Positions 52,501 through 61,437 of a stretch of 64,000 nucleotides of DNA are shown here, piece by piece. Made by a program: the position numbers and the translations under genes. Each line of letters begins with the position of its first letter. Position 1 is the first letter of the stretch. This DNA comes from Hymenobacter sp. PAMC 26628 (GTDB lineage: Bacteria > Bacteroidota > Bacteroidia > Cytophagales > Hymenobacteraceae): contig NZ_CP014304.1 in assembly GCF_001562275.1 (NCBI RefSeq), positions 3,162,001 through 3,226,000 of the forward strand. Direction: 5' to 3'. A model generated the notes under the pieces. It saw nothing but the letters and a program-made list of their open reading frames with translations, made no database searches and was not told where the DNA came from.

Positions 52501-54567
52501 ATGCCCACCCAACTGCTCGAAAACTATACCCTTGGCCGCTGGCTGCCCGGCGGAGGGCCCCAGCAAGAACTACTCGACGCCAGCACCGGCGAAACCATTG
52601 CCCTGGCCAATACCGAAGGCGTTGACTACGAAGAGGTTTTGGCCTACGGGCGGCGCGTGGGCAACCCCGCGCTGCGGAAAATGACTTTCCACGAACGGGG
52701 GCGGATGCTGAAGGCGCTGGCCTTCCATTTACAGGAGAAAAAGGAGGTTTTTTACGAGCTGAGCTACCGCTCGGGCGCCACGCGGGCCGACTCGTGGATT
52801 GACATTGAGGGCGGCATTGGCAACCTGTTTGCCAATGCCTCGCTGCGGCGCAAGTTTCCCGACAAGCCGTTTTATGTAGAGGGCGAGCCGGTGGGCCTCA
52901 GCAAGGGTGGCACTTTCGTGGCCCAGCACCTGCTGGTGCCCAAGGAGGGCGTGGCCGTGCACATCAACGCCTACAACTTCCCCATTTGGGGCATGCTGGA
53001 GAAGATTGCCGTGAACCTGCTGGCCGGCATGCCCGCCGTGGTGAAGCCCGCCGTGCCCACGGCCTACCTCACCGAGGCCGTGGTGCGCGAAATCATTGCC
53101 TCCGGCATCTTGCCCGCCGGGGCCCTGCAACTCGTGTCGGGCTCGGGCCAGGGCATTCTGGACCACCTCACCTACCAGGACGTGGTAACTTTCACCGGCT
53201 CGGCCACCACCGGCCGGCTGCTGCGCGCCCACCCGCGCATCATCGAAGAAGCCGTGCCCTTCACGATGGAAGCCGACTCGCTGAACGCCGCCGTGCTGGG
53301 GCCCGACGCCCGGCCGGGCACGCCCGAGTTCGACCTGTTTGTGAAGGAAGTGCGCAAGGAGATGACGGCCAAGTGCGGGCAGAAGTGCACCGCCATCCGC
53401 CGCGCCATCGTGCCCGCCGAGCTGCTGGAGGACATACAGATTGCCCTCGGCAAAGCCCTGGCCCAGACCACTATCGGCCACCCGCGGGCCGAGGGCGTGC
53501 GCATGGGGGCCCTGGCTGGCCGCGCCCAGGCTGCGCAGTTCCGGGCGCGGGTGCAGGAGCTGGCCCGCCACACGCCCATCGTGTACGGCGACTTGGACAA
53601 CGTGGAAATCCGGGGCCAGGAGCTGGGGGCCCACGCCGGCCGGGGCGCGTTTGCCTCGCCCATCGTGTTGCGCAACGACGAGCCGTTCCGCTACCTCGAC
53701 TCGCACGAAATCGAGGCCTTCGGGCCGGTGGTGACGCTGATGCCCTACCACGATTTGGGCGAGGCCGTGCAGCTGGCCAACCTCGGCAAGGGGTCGCTGG
53801 TCTGCTCGCTGGCCACCGCCGACGCGGGCGTGGCCACGGAATTTGTGCTGGGCGCGGCCACCCACCACGGCCGCATTTTGGTGCTGAACGAGGAGATGGC
53901 CAAGGAGAGCACCGGCCACGGCTCGCCGCTGCCGCAGCTCATCCACGGGGGCCCCGGGCGGGCCGGCGGCGGCCAGGAAATGGGCGGCATCCGGGGTGTG
54001 GAGCACTTCATGCAGCGCGTGGCCCTGCAAGGCTCGCCGAGCATGCTTACCGCCATCACGCAGGTGTACCAAACGGGGGCCCAGCAAATTGAGCGCGACA
54101 AGCACCCGTTCCAGCACTACTTCGAGGAGCTGGAGATCGGGCAGACCTACACTACCCACCGCCACACCGTGACGGAGGCCGACATCACGAACTTCGCCCA
54201 GGTGTCGGGCGATAATTTCTACGCCCACGTGGACGCTACCTCGCTGGAAGGCACGCTGTTTACCGGGCGCGTGGCCCACGGCTACTACATCCTCAGCAAG
54301 GCCGCCGGCATGTTCGTGGACCCGCGCAAGGGCCCCGTGCTGCTCAACTACGGCCTCGACGAGTGCCGCTTCACCAAGCCCGTGTACCCGGGCATGACCA
54401 TCGGTGTGCAGCTCACGGTGAAAGAGAAAGTTGGGCAGGAAAAACGCGACGACGCGGATGTGGCCAAAGGCATCGTGCGCTGGCTGGTGACCGTGACCGA
54501 CGAAACCGGCGACACGGTGGCCGTGGCCACGATTCTGACGATGGTGAAGCAGCGGGCGCAGGGATAA
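52501..54567 (+). CDS. paaZ: Bifunctional PaaZ: oxepin-CoA hydrolase / semialdehyde dehydrogenase
   Basis: 688 residues from ATG 52501 (MPTQLLENYTLGRW). The N-terminal aldehyde dehydrogenase domain (to about 520) has FPIWGMLEKIAVNLLAGMPAVVKPA, FTGSATTGR, catalytic Glu in FTMEADSLN and the nucleophilic Cys in KCGQKCTAIRRAIVP. The C-terminal MaoC-like hydratase domain (about 535-688) has HTVTEADITNFAQVSGDNFYAHVDAT with Asp and His, and GRVAHGYYILS. PaaZ opens the oxepin-CoA ring and oxidises the aldehyde formed. Full-length two-domain form. Confidence 0.95.
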   Translation: MPTQLLENYTLGRWLPGGGPQQELLDASTGETIALANTEGVDYEEVLAYGRRVGNPALRKMTFHERGRMLKALAFHLQEKKEVFYELSYRSGATRADSWIDIEGGIGNLFANASLRRKFPDKPFYVEGEPVGLSKGGTFVAQHLLVPKEGVAVHINAYNFPIWGMLEKIAVNLLAGMPAVVKPAVPTAYLTEAVVREIIASGILPAGALQLVSGSGQGILDHLTYQDVVTFTGSATTGRLLRAHPRIIEEAVPFTMEADSLNAAVLGPDARPGTPEFDLFVKEVRKEMTAKCGQKCTAIRRAIVPAELLEDIQIALGKALAQTTIGHPRAEGVRMGALAGRAQAAQFRARVQELARHTPIVYGDLDNVEIRGQELGAHAGRGAFASPIVLRNDEPFRYLDSHEIEAFGPVVTLMPYHDLGEAVQLANLGKGSLVCSLATADAGVATEFVLGAATHHGRILVLNEEMAKESTGHGSPLPQLIHGGPGRAGGGQEMGGIRGVEHFMQRVALQGSPSMLTAITQVYQTGAQQIERDKHPFQHYFEELEIGQTYTTHRHTVTEADITNFAQVSGDNFYAHVDATSLEGTLFTGRVAHGYYILSKAAGMFVDPRKGPVLLNYGLDECRFTKPVYPGMTIGVQLTVKEKVGQEKRDDADVAKGIVRWLVTVTDETGDTVAVATILTMVKQRAQG

Positions 54568-54683
54568 GCGCCGGGCGACCGTTGGATATTCCCGCTCTGG
54601 GGTATATTATTGGCCCGAATGGCCCGTTGTTTTATAGGTGGGCGGTTGTTTCGCTGGACGTTTTGCCCATAGTTGCTTTAGTT

Positions 54684-57600
54684 ATGCCTACTGCCCTCTC
54701 CCTTCCCGCCGCCGACCAGGCCGCGCAACTAGCGGCCGCCCGGGTTCGCGCCGAAGAAGCAGAGGCTGCGCTGGCCGGAGCTCAGGCCCGCGTGGCCGCC
54801 CTCGAAGGCGAGTTGGCAGCTGCCGCTGGCAGCGCCCAGCGCCACCACGCCCAGTTGGTGGCGCTGGTGCAGCGCCTACACGTGGGCCTGGTGCTGGTCG
54901 ACCACGAAGGTCAGATTCGGTTCGTCAACCAGCATTTCTGGGAGCTGTTCGGCTTGGTGCCCGTGGCCAACCCGGCGGCCGGGGCCCCGGGGATTCCCCC
55001 GGCGGCCGTGTACATCGACGACGCGTTTCAAGACCCGGCGGCCTTCGCGGCGCGGGCTTGGGCGCTGCACGCGGCTGGGCAAACGGTGCTGCAAGAAGAA
55101 TTCGTCCTCGCCAACGGCCGAACCATCGAACTCGACTACTTGGTGCTGGACCAGGCGCAGGCCGGCCGCCTGATTTGCTACCGCGACGTGACCGAACGCC
55201 ACCGGCGCGACGCGCAGTTGCGCGTGCTGGCCCACATTCCGCAGCACAACCCCAACCCCATTTTGCAGGTGGCCTCCACAGGGGAAGTCGTGTACGCCAA
55301 CCCCGCCGCTGCCCCCCTGCTGCGGGCCCTGGCCACCGATGCGCCGGGGGCCCTGTATCAGCGGATGCTCGCGCTGGTGCACGCCGCCTTGAGCACGCCT
55401 GCGCCGCACCCGCAGGAGCTGGCCGTGGCCGAGCAGCACTACTTGTTTACCGCCGTGGCCGTGCCCGGCCACGACCACGCCACGCTGTACCTGACCGACG
55501 TGACGGCACAACAGCAAATTGCCCAGCAGCTGGCCGAGCAGCGCACCTTCTACGAGAGCGTGCTGGAACAGGTGCCCATGGCGGTGGCCGTGTTCGATGC
55601 CCAGCACCGCTACCTGTTCGTCAACCCCATGGTGGAGCCCGACCCCGCTACCCGCGCCTGGATGCTGGGCAAAACCAGCGCGGAGGTTTGCCTGCGCCGG
55701 CAGCGCGCCGAAGCCGTGGCCCAGCAGCGGCAAGCCGCCTTCGCCGAAGCTCTGCGCGAGCAGCGGGCCGTGAGCTGGGACGAGCAGGGCGCGAACTGCG
55801 CGGGGATGGAACACGTGCTGGTGAGCTACCAGCCCGTGCCGGGCCCCACGGGCACGCGGTGGGTCATTGCCACGGGGGTGGACATTACGGAGCGCAAGGT
55901 GGCCGAAGCACAGATGGCCAAGCAGCGGGAATTCTACGAATCCATCCTGAACCTGCTCCCGGTGGACGTGGCCGTTTTCGATGCCCAGCACCGCTTTTTG
56001 TTCGTCAACCCCGCAGCAGTTTCGGACCCCGAAGTGCGCCAACAAATGATTGGCCTGACTCAGGCCGAATACCTGGCCCGCCGCCCCCACCAGCCGGCGG
56101 GCCTGCTCGAGCAGCGGCAGCACTACTTCGATGAGGCCATGCGCACGCGGCAGGACGTGACATGGGAAGAGCTGCGCCCCGGCCCGCAGCTGATACTGCG
56201 CCGGTTGCGGCCCGTTTTTGCGGCCAACGGCGTGTTGCGGCTGGTCGTGGGCTCGGGCATCGACATCACGGCCCGGCACGAGGCCGAGGAGCGCCAGCGC
56301 CGGGCCCAGGCACTGCTCCAGGAGCAGCAGGACTTCACCCGCCAGGTGGTGGACGCCCTGCCAGACGCACTGTACATGATGGGCCCCGACGGCCGCCCGG
56401 CCTTCGCCAACGCGGCCTACAGCGCGTCGATTGGGCACAGTGCCCACGCCCAGCCCAACGCGGAAAAGAATGCCATTGTGCAGGCCGAGCTGCGGCAGAT
56501 TGGGGCCCTCAACGACTTGGTTATGCGCACCCAGCAGTCCCAATCGCGGGAATTGACCTTTACGCTGACCACCGGCGAAACGCGGTACTTCAACGTACAA
56601 AAGCAGCCCATGCGGCAGCCCGACGGGCAGCCGGGCATCCTCACGGTGAGCCACGACGTGACGGCGATAAAGCAGGCCCGGCAGGCCCTGGAGCAGCGCG
56701 AGAAGCAGTACCACGACCTGGTGTACTACTCGCAGGCCCTCATTTGCACGCTCGATTTGCAGGGCCGGCTGCTCTCGGTGAACCCCGCCATCGAGCAGTT
56801 ACTGGGCCTGCCAGCCGCCCAGCTGGTGGGGCACTTCCTGCACGAAACCATGCTGCCCGACCACCACGCCGCGCTGCGGGAATACCTCGACAACCTGACC
56901 CTCTCCTCGCCTACCCCCCAGGTAATGACGATCCTGACCGCCACCGGCGAGCGGCGCTACCTGAACTATTACGCCCACCGCGTGGCCGAGCCCGGCCAGC
57001 CGCCCTACGTGGTGGCCTCCGGCTACGACGTGACGGCGGGCGTGCGGGACCGGCGGGCCCTGCAACAAGCCAAGCAGGAAGCCGAGGAAAACGCCCGCGC
57101 CAAGGAGGCCTTCCTGGCGCACATGAGCCACGAGATTCGCACGCCGCTGAATGGGGTGCTGGGCATGGCCACGCTGCTCCAGAAAACGCCCCTTACCGAG
57201 TCGCAGGCCGAGTACCTGCACACCATGCAGCACGCCGGCCGCCACCTGCTGGCCCTGCTCAACGACGTGCTGGATATGGCCAAAATCACGGGCCAGCACT
57301 TGCAGCTCGACCACGCGCCCTTCGATTTGGCCGTGGTGCTGCAAGGCGCCGGCCAAACAGTGGCCGCCCTGGCCGAAGAAAAAGGCTTGCAGCTGACGGT
57401 AGCCCTGTGGCCCGAAGGCCTGGACCCGCGCGTACTCGGCGACGCATACCGGCTGCACCAAGTGCTGCTTAATCTGCTCGGCAACGCCATCAAATTTACC
57501 GAGCGGGGGCGCGTGCGGCTGGGGGCCGACGTGCTGCGCGACGCCCCCGGGGCCCTCACCGTGCGCTTTTGGGTGGAAGACACCGGCATCGGCATCGCCC

Positions 57601-58238
57601 CCGAGCAGCAGGCCCACATCTTCGAGGCCTTTGCCCAGGCCGGCGCCGAAATCAGCCAGCGCTTTGGCGGCACGGGCCTGGGGCTGGCCATCAGCCAGCA
57701 GCTGGTGGCCCAGATGGGCGGCGTGCTGCGCCTGACCAGTACGCCCGGTCACGGCACCACCTTTGCGTTTCAGCTCACGCTACCCCGCCCGGCCCGGCCC
57801 GCCGCCCTGGCCCCGCCGCCCGCCGCCCCGGCCTACGATGGGCTGCGGGGCCGGCGCGTGCTGCTGGCCGAGGATAACCCCGTCAACCAATTCATTGCCG
57901 TGGTGGTGCTGGAGCGCTGGGGCATGCAGGTGCAGGCCGTGGCCAACGGCACGGACGCGCTGGACTATCTGCGCACCCAACCGTTCGACGCGGCCCTGCT
58001 CGACATCCGGATGCCGGGCCTGAGCGGGGTGGACGTTACCCTGGCCATTCGCCAGCACCCCGATTCGGTGCGCGCCACCGTGCCCATCATCGCCCTAACG
58101 GCTAACGCCTTCGACACCGACCGCGCCGGCTACCTGGCCGCCGGCATGGACGCCTGCCTCACCAAGCCCTACAAGGAAGCCGTCCTCTACCAGCTGCTGG
58201 TGCAGCTGCTGGCCCGCGCCCCGGGCTTCGATGCCTAA
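54684..58238 (+). CDS. Cytoplasmic hybrid histidine kinase with about six PAS segments and a receiver domain
   Basis: 1184 residues from ATG 54684. An N-terminal coiled coil (residues 10-60) is followed by six PAS-like segments (about 55-170, 180-275, 285-405, 415-540, 550-670, 680-800); segments 3 and 4 share PVDVAVFDAQHRFLFVNP-type starts and look like duplicates. HisKA has His816 in HMSHEIRTPLNG. HATPase motifs are NLLGNAIKFTERG, VEDTGIGI and RFGGTGLGLAIS. The C-terminal receiver has Asp1107 (LLDIRMPG) and Lys in CLTKPY. No membrane helix is seen, so it senses an intracellular cue. No partner regulator is adjacent. Confidence 0.92.
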   Translation: MPTALSLPAADQAAQLAAARVRAEEAEAALAGAQARVAALEGELAAAAGSAQRHHAQLVALVQRLHVGLVLVDHEGQIRFVNQHFWELFGLVPVANPAAGAPGIPPAAVYIDDAFQDPAAFAARAWALHAAGQTVLQEEFVLANGRTIELDYLVLDQAQAGRLICYRDVTERHRRDAQLRVLAHIPQHNPNPILQVASTGEVVYANPAAAPLLRALATDAPGALYQRMLALVHAALSTPAPHPQELAVAEQHYLFTAVAVPGHDHATLYLTDVTAQQQIAQQLAEQRTFYESVLEQVPMAVAVFDAQHRYLFVNPMVEPDPATRAWMLGKTSAEVCLRRQRAEAVAQQRQAAFAEALREQRAVSWDEQGANCAGMEHVLVSYQPVPGPTGTRWVIATGVDITERKVAEAQMAKQREFYESILNLLPVDVAVFDAQHRFLFVNPAAVSDPEVRQQMIGLTQAEYLARRPHQPAGLLEQRQHYFDEAMRTRQDVTWEELRPGPQLILRRLRPVFAANGVLRLVVGSGIDITARHEAEERQRRAQALLQEQQDFTRQVVDALPDALYMMGPDGRPAFANAAYSASIGHSAHAQPNAEKNAIVQAELRQIGALNDLVMRTQQSQSRELTFTLTTGETRYFNVQKQPMRQPDGQPGILTVSHDVTAIKQARQALEQREKQYHDLVYYSQALICTLDLQGRLLSVNPAIEQLLGLPAAQLVGHFLHETMLPDHHAALREYLDNLTLSSPTPQVMTILTATGERRYLNYYAHRVAEPGQPPYVVASGYDVTAGVRDRRALQQAKQEAEENARAKEAFLAHMSHEIRTPLNGVLGMATLLQKTPLTESQAEYLHTMQHAGRHLLALLNDVLDMAKITGQHLQLDHAPFDLAVVLQGAGQTVAALAEEKGLQLTVALWPEGLDPRVLGDAYRLHQVLLNLLGNAIKFTERGRVRLGADVLRDAPGALTVRFWVEDTGIGIAPEQQAHIFEAFAQAGAEISQRFGGTGLGLAISQQLVAQMGGVLRLTSTPGHGTTFAFQLTLPRPARPAALAPPPAAPAYDGLRGRRVLLAEDNPVNQFIAVVVLERWGMQVQAVANGTDALDYLRTQPFDAALLDIRMPGLSGVDVTLAIRQHPDSVRATVPIIALTANAFDTDRAGYLAAGMDACLTKPYKEAVLYQLLVQLLARAPGFDA

Positions 58239-58246
58239 GCTGTTTA

Positions 58247-58314
58247 TTGTTAGTTGCTCGTTGTTAGTCAACATTTTATGAATTAGCTAACAACTGACAA
58301 CAAGCAACTAACAA
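58247..58314. repeat. Low-complexity inverted repeat (TTGTTAGTTGC / mirror), no hairpin inside
   Basis: The arms TTGTTAGTTGCTCGTTGTTAG and CTAACAACTGACAACAAGCA-type are complementary with few mismatches. Same sequence type as the outer arms at 35604-35828, and single arms occur at 25470-25506 and 60612-60640. It follows the kinase gene directly and might terminate transcription. Confidence 0.75.
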
Positions 58315-58417
58315 CTATATAACGGACAACTTACTGGCCGGCCAGGGCCCCGGCGCGGGGCTACCTTTGCGGCGGGGGCGGCGCGCGTGGCGCCGGCCCT
58401 TTTGCCCGCTGCCCGTT

Positions 58418-59806
58418 GTGAAAGAACACCTCCGCCCCACCCTGCTGTTAGCCTACCCCGTCGTCCTCTCGCAGCTCGGCCACATGCTGGTGAGCGTGTG
58501 CGACTCGGTGATGGTGGGCAACCAGCCCGGGGTGGGCACGGCCTCGCTGGCCGCCATCAGCGTGGGCGTGAGTACCACCAACGTGCTGCTTATCCTGGGC
58601 ATCGGCCTGAGCATGGGGGCCGTGCCGCTGGTGGCCGCCGCCGCCGGCCGCCGCGACGAGCCCGCCCTGCGCCGCCTGCTGGTGAGCAGCGTGTGGCTGT
58701 GCACGCTGGCCGGCCTGGCGCTGGCCGGCCTCAGCGAGCTGCTGCCCCGCGTGATGCCCCACCTCGGGCAGGCCCCGGCGGTGGTGGCCATGGCCGCGCC
58801 CTGGGTGCGGGTGGTGGGCTGGTCGCTGCTCCCGCTGATGGTGTTTCAGGGCTTCCGCGAGTTTGCCGAGGGGCTGGGCCTCACGCGGCAGGCCATGTGG
58901 CTGTCCATCGGGGCCAACGTGGTGAACGCGCTGCTCTGCTACGCCTTCATTTTTGGGCACTGGGGGGCCCCGCGCATGGGCCTCATCGGCTCGGCCTGGG
59001 CCACGCTCATCTCGCGCGTGCTGATGGCGTCCCTCATGGCCGCCTACGTGCTGCGCGCTGCGCCGCTGCGCCCCTACCGCGCCACCGCGGCCGAGTGGCT
59101 GCGGCCCCACGCGGCGGCCCTGCGCCGCCTGGTGGCGCTGGGGGCCCCCATCGGCAGCCAAATGATGTTTGAGATGGGCGCCTTCGCCTTCTCGGCGCTG
59201 ATGATTGGCTGGCTGGGCGCCGTACCGCAGGCGGCCCACCAAATCGCCATCAACGTGGCGGGCGTGACCTATATGGCGGCTAGCGGCATTGCGGCGGCGG
59301 CCACCATCCGGGTAGGCAACCTGCGCGGGGCCGGCGACGCGGCCGGGGCCCGGCAGGCGGGCTTCGCGGCTTACTGGCTGGCGTTTGGTTTTATGAGCAG
59401 CATGGGCGGGGTACTGATGTTGGCCCGCCACTTGGTGCCGCAGCTCTACAACCACGACCCCGCGGTGCTGGCCCAGGCCAGTACGCTGCTGCTCATCGCG
59501 GCCGGCTTCCAGGTGTCCGACGGCTTGCAGGTGGTGGGCCTGGGGGCCCTGCGCGGGCTCGAAGACGTGAAGGTGCCCTCGCTAGTGGCCCTGCTGGCCT
59601 ACTGGGCAGTGGCGCTGCCGCTGGGCTATTTCCTGGGTTTCCACCTGCACCTGGGGGCCCCGGGCGTGTGGGCGGCGCTGCTGCTGGGCCTCACCATCGT
59701 GGCCGGGGTACTGCTGCTGCGCTTCCGCCGCGAAACCGAACCCGGGGTCCCGCTGTCCACTGGCCCCACCACGCTCTTGCCCGAAGCGGAGCTATTGAAA
59801 GCGTAG
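58418..59806 (+). CDS. MATE-family efflux transporter
   Basis: 462 residues from a GTG at 58418 (VKEHLRPTLLLAYPVVLSQLGHMLVSVCDSVMVG), chosen because it begins directly before the first helix. Twelve helices in two halves; first-half SVCDSVMVG and second-half LGAPIGSQMMFEMGAFAFSALMIGWLG, GVTYMAASGIAAAATIRVGN are typical of MATE proteins. They export organic cations or drugs with Na+ or H+; the substrate is unknown. TACCTTTG at 58362-58369 matches the -7 element. Confidence 0.93.
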   Translation: MKEHLRPTLLLAYPVVLSQLGHMLVSVCDSVMVGNQPGVGTASLAAISVGVSTTNVLLILGIGLSMGAVPLVAAAAGRRDEPALRRLLVSSVWLCTLAGLALAGLSELLPRVMPHLGQAPAVVAMAAPWVRVVGWSLLPLMVFQGFREFAEGLGLTRQAMWLSIGANVVNALLCYAFIFGHWGAPRMGLIGSAWATLISRVLMASLMAAYVLRAAPLRPYRATAAEWLRPHAAALRRLVALGAPIGSQMMFEMGAFAFSALMIGWLGAVPQAAHQIAINVAGVTYMAASGIAAAATIRVGNLRGAGDAAGARQAGFAAYWLAFGFMSSMGGVLMLARHLVPQLYNHDPAVLAQASTLLLIAAGFQVSDGLQVVGLGALRGLEDVKVPSLVALLAYWAVALPLGYFLGFHLHLGAPGVWAALLLGLTIVAGVLLLRFRRETEPGVPLSTGPTTLLPEAELLKA

Positions 59807-59814
59807 CGCTGGCT

Positions 59815-59910
59815 GTAGCGCGGACGCTGCGAGTCCGCGCGGTTGAACGGCCGCCCTACGATAACCGGCACGACGAAGCGAGAGCCGCGGACTCGCAGCG
59901 TCCACGCTAC
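59815..59910. repeat. Dispersed hairpin, family B copy 4
   Basis: Outer arms GTAGCGCGGACGCTGCGAG... and ...CTCGCAGCGTCCACGCTAC are complementary over about 26 bases with one or two mismatches. It starts 8 bp after the MATE stop and ends 64 bp before the next start. Confidence 0.92.
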
Positions 59911-59974
59911 CGCCCGACACTTTTCGGGCCCGGTTGTTGTTTTGGCGGCCTTCCAATTGATGGCCTATTTCGCT

Positions 59975-60538
59975 ATGCGCACTACTTTTTTAGGATTTGC
60001 TTTACTACTGATAGGGCCCCTGGCGGCCCGTGCCCAGGCCCCCGCCAAGCCCACTGCGGCCAAGCCGGCGGGCATTGCCTGGGCTGCCAACCGGCCCCTC
60101 ACGTGGGCCGATTTCCAGGGCCGGCCGAAGTTTGGCGAGCCCGAGGCGGCCCTCACCTCGGCCGATTTGCTGTCGGGCGCCAAGTGCGCCGATTTTGTGT
60201 TTTCGGCCACCGTCACGCCCACTTTCGACCCCAGCACCTCGTGGGTGCGCGACGCCAAATCGTCGTCGCCCGCGCTGCTGCGCCACGAGCAGCTTCACTT
60301 CGACCTGACGGAGGTGTACGCCCGCCGCCTGCGCCAGAAGCTCAAGACCGCCAACCTCGACTGCCAGAAGCTGCAACCCGCCTTCGGCCGCCTCACCCAG
60401 GTCGTGTACGACCAGTGGAGCGACGAAGAAAACCGCTACGACATCGACACTAACCACGGCCTCAACGCCGCCAAGCAAGCCGTGTGGGAAAAGAAGGTGC
60501 AGCAGCAGCTGGCTGAAATGGCGGCGTTTGCGCAATAG
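59975..60538 (+). CDS. Secreted DUF922-type zinc peptidase-like protein
   Basis: 187 residues from ATG 59975 (an in-frame ATG at 59960 is possible). Signal peptide MRTTFLGFALLLIGPLAARAQ. The mature part starts with LTWADFQGRPKF and contains LLRHEQLHFDLTEVYARRLRQKL, with the HExxH zinc motif of the DUF922 family. It ends in a basic-acidic helix. It is probably a periplasmic or secreted peptidase; substrate unknown. Confidence 0.85.
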   Translation: MRTTFLGFALLLIGPLAARAQAPAKPTAAKPAGIAWAANRPLTWADFQGRPKFGEPEAALTSADLLSGAKCADFVFSATVTPTFDPSTSWVRDAKSSSPALLRHEQLHFDLTEVYARRLRQKLKTANLDCQKLQPAFGRLTQVVYDQWSDEENRYDIDTNHGLNAAKQAVWEKKVQQQLAEMAAFAQ

Positions 60539-60553
60539 AACTATTGCACCAAA

Positions 60554-60601
60554 AGGCCGTCATGCTCATCTGTCGTCCGCGCAGCCGAAGCATGACGGCC
60601 T
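60554..60601. repeat. Internally deleted family A element (copy 12)
   Basis: The left end AGGCCGTCATGCTCATCTGT... up to GAAGCAT is followed at once by the right end GCATGACGGCCT, so only a 12-bp terminal stem remains. It resembles the GTCCGCGC subtype (copies 2 and 7) that has lost its centre and right arm. A single AACAACTGACAACCAA-type stretch follows at 60612-60640. Confidence 0.85.
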
Positions 60602-60644
60602 GGGGGCCCTAACGACGAGTAACAAACAACTGACAACCAATGCT

Positions 60645-60986
60645 CTACACTAGGCGGGCACCGTTGGGTACGGGGGCGGCCACGGCGGCCAGCACGATGT
60701 GCCCGTCGGTATCGGCAAAGCCCGTGACGAGGACTTCGGACAGGAACTTGCCGATTTGCTTGGGCGGGAAATTGACCACGGCCAGTACCTGGCGGCCCAC
60801 CAGGTCGGCGAGGGCGTAGTGGTGCGTGATTTGGGCGCTGGAGTTTTTCAGGCCGATTGCGGGGCCGAAGTCGATGCGCAGCTGGTAGGCCGGGCGGCGG
60901 GCTTCGGGGAAGGCGCGGGCCTCGACGACGGTGCCCACGCGCAGGTCGACGCGGGTAAATTCTTCCCAGGTAAGGGCGGCGGGCAT
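60645..60986 (-). CDS. csaA: tRNA-binding domain protein CsaA
   Basis: 113 residues, the normal CsaA length. Single tRNA-binding OB-fold: FTRVDLRVGTVVEARAFPEARRPAYQLRIDFG, LKNSSAQITHHY, VLAVVNFPPKQIGKFLSEVLVTGF, PVPNGARL. CsaA dimers bind tRNA and have been described as export-related chaperones. Its start lies 2 bp from the stop of the DUF4296 gene on the same strand, suggesting co-transcription. Confidence 0.93.
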   Translation of the reverse strand: MPAALTWEEFTRVDLRVGTVVEARAFPEARRPAYQLRIDFGPAIGLKNSSAQITHHYALADLVGRQVLAVVNFPPKQIGKFLSEVLVTGFADTDGHIVLAAVAAPVPNGARLV

Positions 60987-60988
60987 GG

Positions 60989-61393
60989 CTAGCGGGGCCC
61001 CCTGCCGGGCGGGCCGAAGCGGGGGTTGGTGGGGTCGAGGCGCTTCACGCGGTGCTCGAGCGAGTCGACTACGACGACGTACATCTCGTCGAGGTCCTTG
61101 CCGTGCACGCCGTAGTAGCGCACGCTGTGCTGAAAGGAAGAGTCGGTCATGTGGTACGTGCGGAACACGTTTTTCTGCTGCGACAAGAACAAGGCCCGGG
61201 CCGAATCGGGCTTGAGGGCCGCGTTTTCCACCCGCGCCTCGAGCAAGTGCAAGTCGATGAGGGCCCCCACCAGCTGGGGGCGGGGCACGAGGTCGGCGGG
61301 GCGCAGGGGTTCTTCGGGGCGCTGGCAGGCGGGCAGGGCCCCGGCGGCGGCCAGGGCCCCAGCCAGCAGCCAGGGGCGGCAGCGGCGGTTCAT
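60989..61393 (-). CDS. DUF4296 lipoprotein
   Basis: 134 residues from ATG 61393 (MNRRCRPWLLAGALAAAGALPAC), with a lipobox ALPAC giving a lipidated Cys at about 23. The body matches DUF4296: ADLVPRPQLVGALIDLHLLEARV, DSARALFLSQQKNVFRTYHMTDSSFQHSVRYY, and a C-terminal helix. Small Bacteroidota lipoproteins of this family have no known role. It diverges from the DUF58 gene at 61431, with both starts inside a 51-bp palindrome. Confidence 0.87.
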   Translation of the reverse strand: MNRRCRPWLLAGALAAAGALPACQRPEEPLRPADLVPRPQLVGALIDLHLLEARVENAALKPDSARALFLSQQKNVFRTYHMTDSSFQHSVRYYGVHGKDLDEMYVVVVDSLEHRVKRLDPTNPRFGPPGRGPR

Positions 61394-61437
61394 GGCGGCG
61401 AAGCTACGCCCGGGGCGTAGCTTCGCCGCCATGAACC
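61387..61437. promoter_or_regulatory. 51-bp perfect palindrome containing both divergent start codons
   Basis: The arms 61387-61411 and 61413-61437 are perfectly complementary over 25 bases around a single G (GGTTCATGGCGGCGAAGCTA... mirrored). They contain the start codons of the DUF4296 gene (61391-61393, minus) and the DUF58 gene (61431, plus), so the two proteins begin with the same codons (Met-Asn) and have identical untranslated leaders. The 37 bases between the starts leave no room for ordinary promoters on both sides. Confidence 0.9.
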
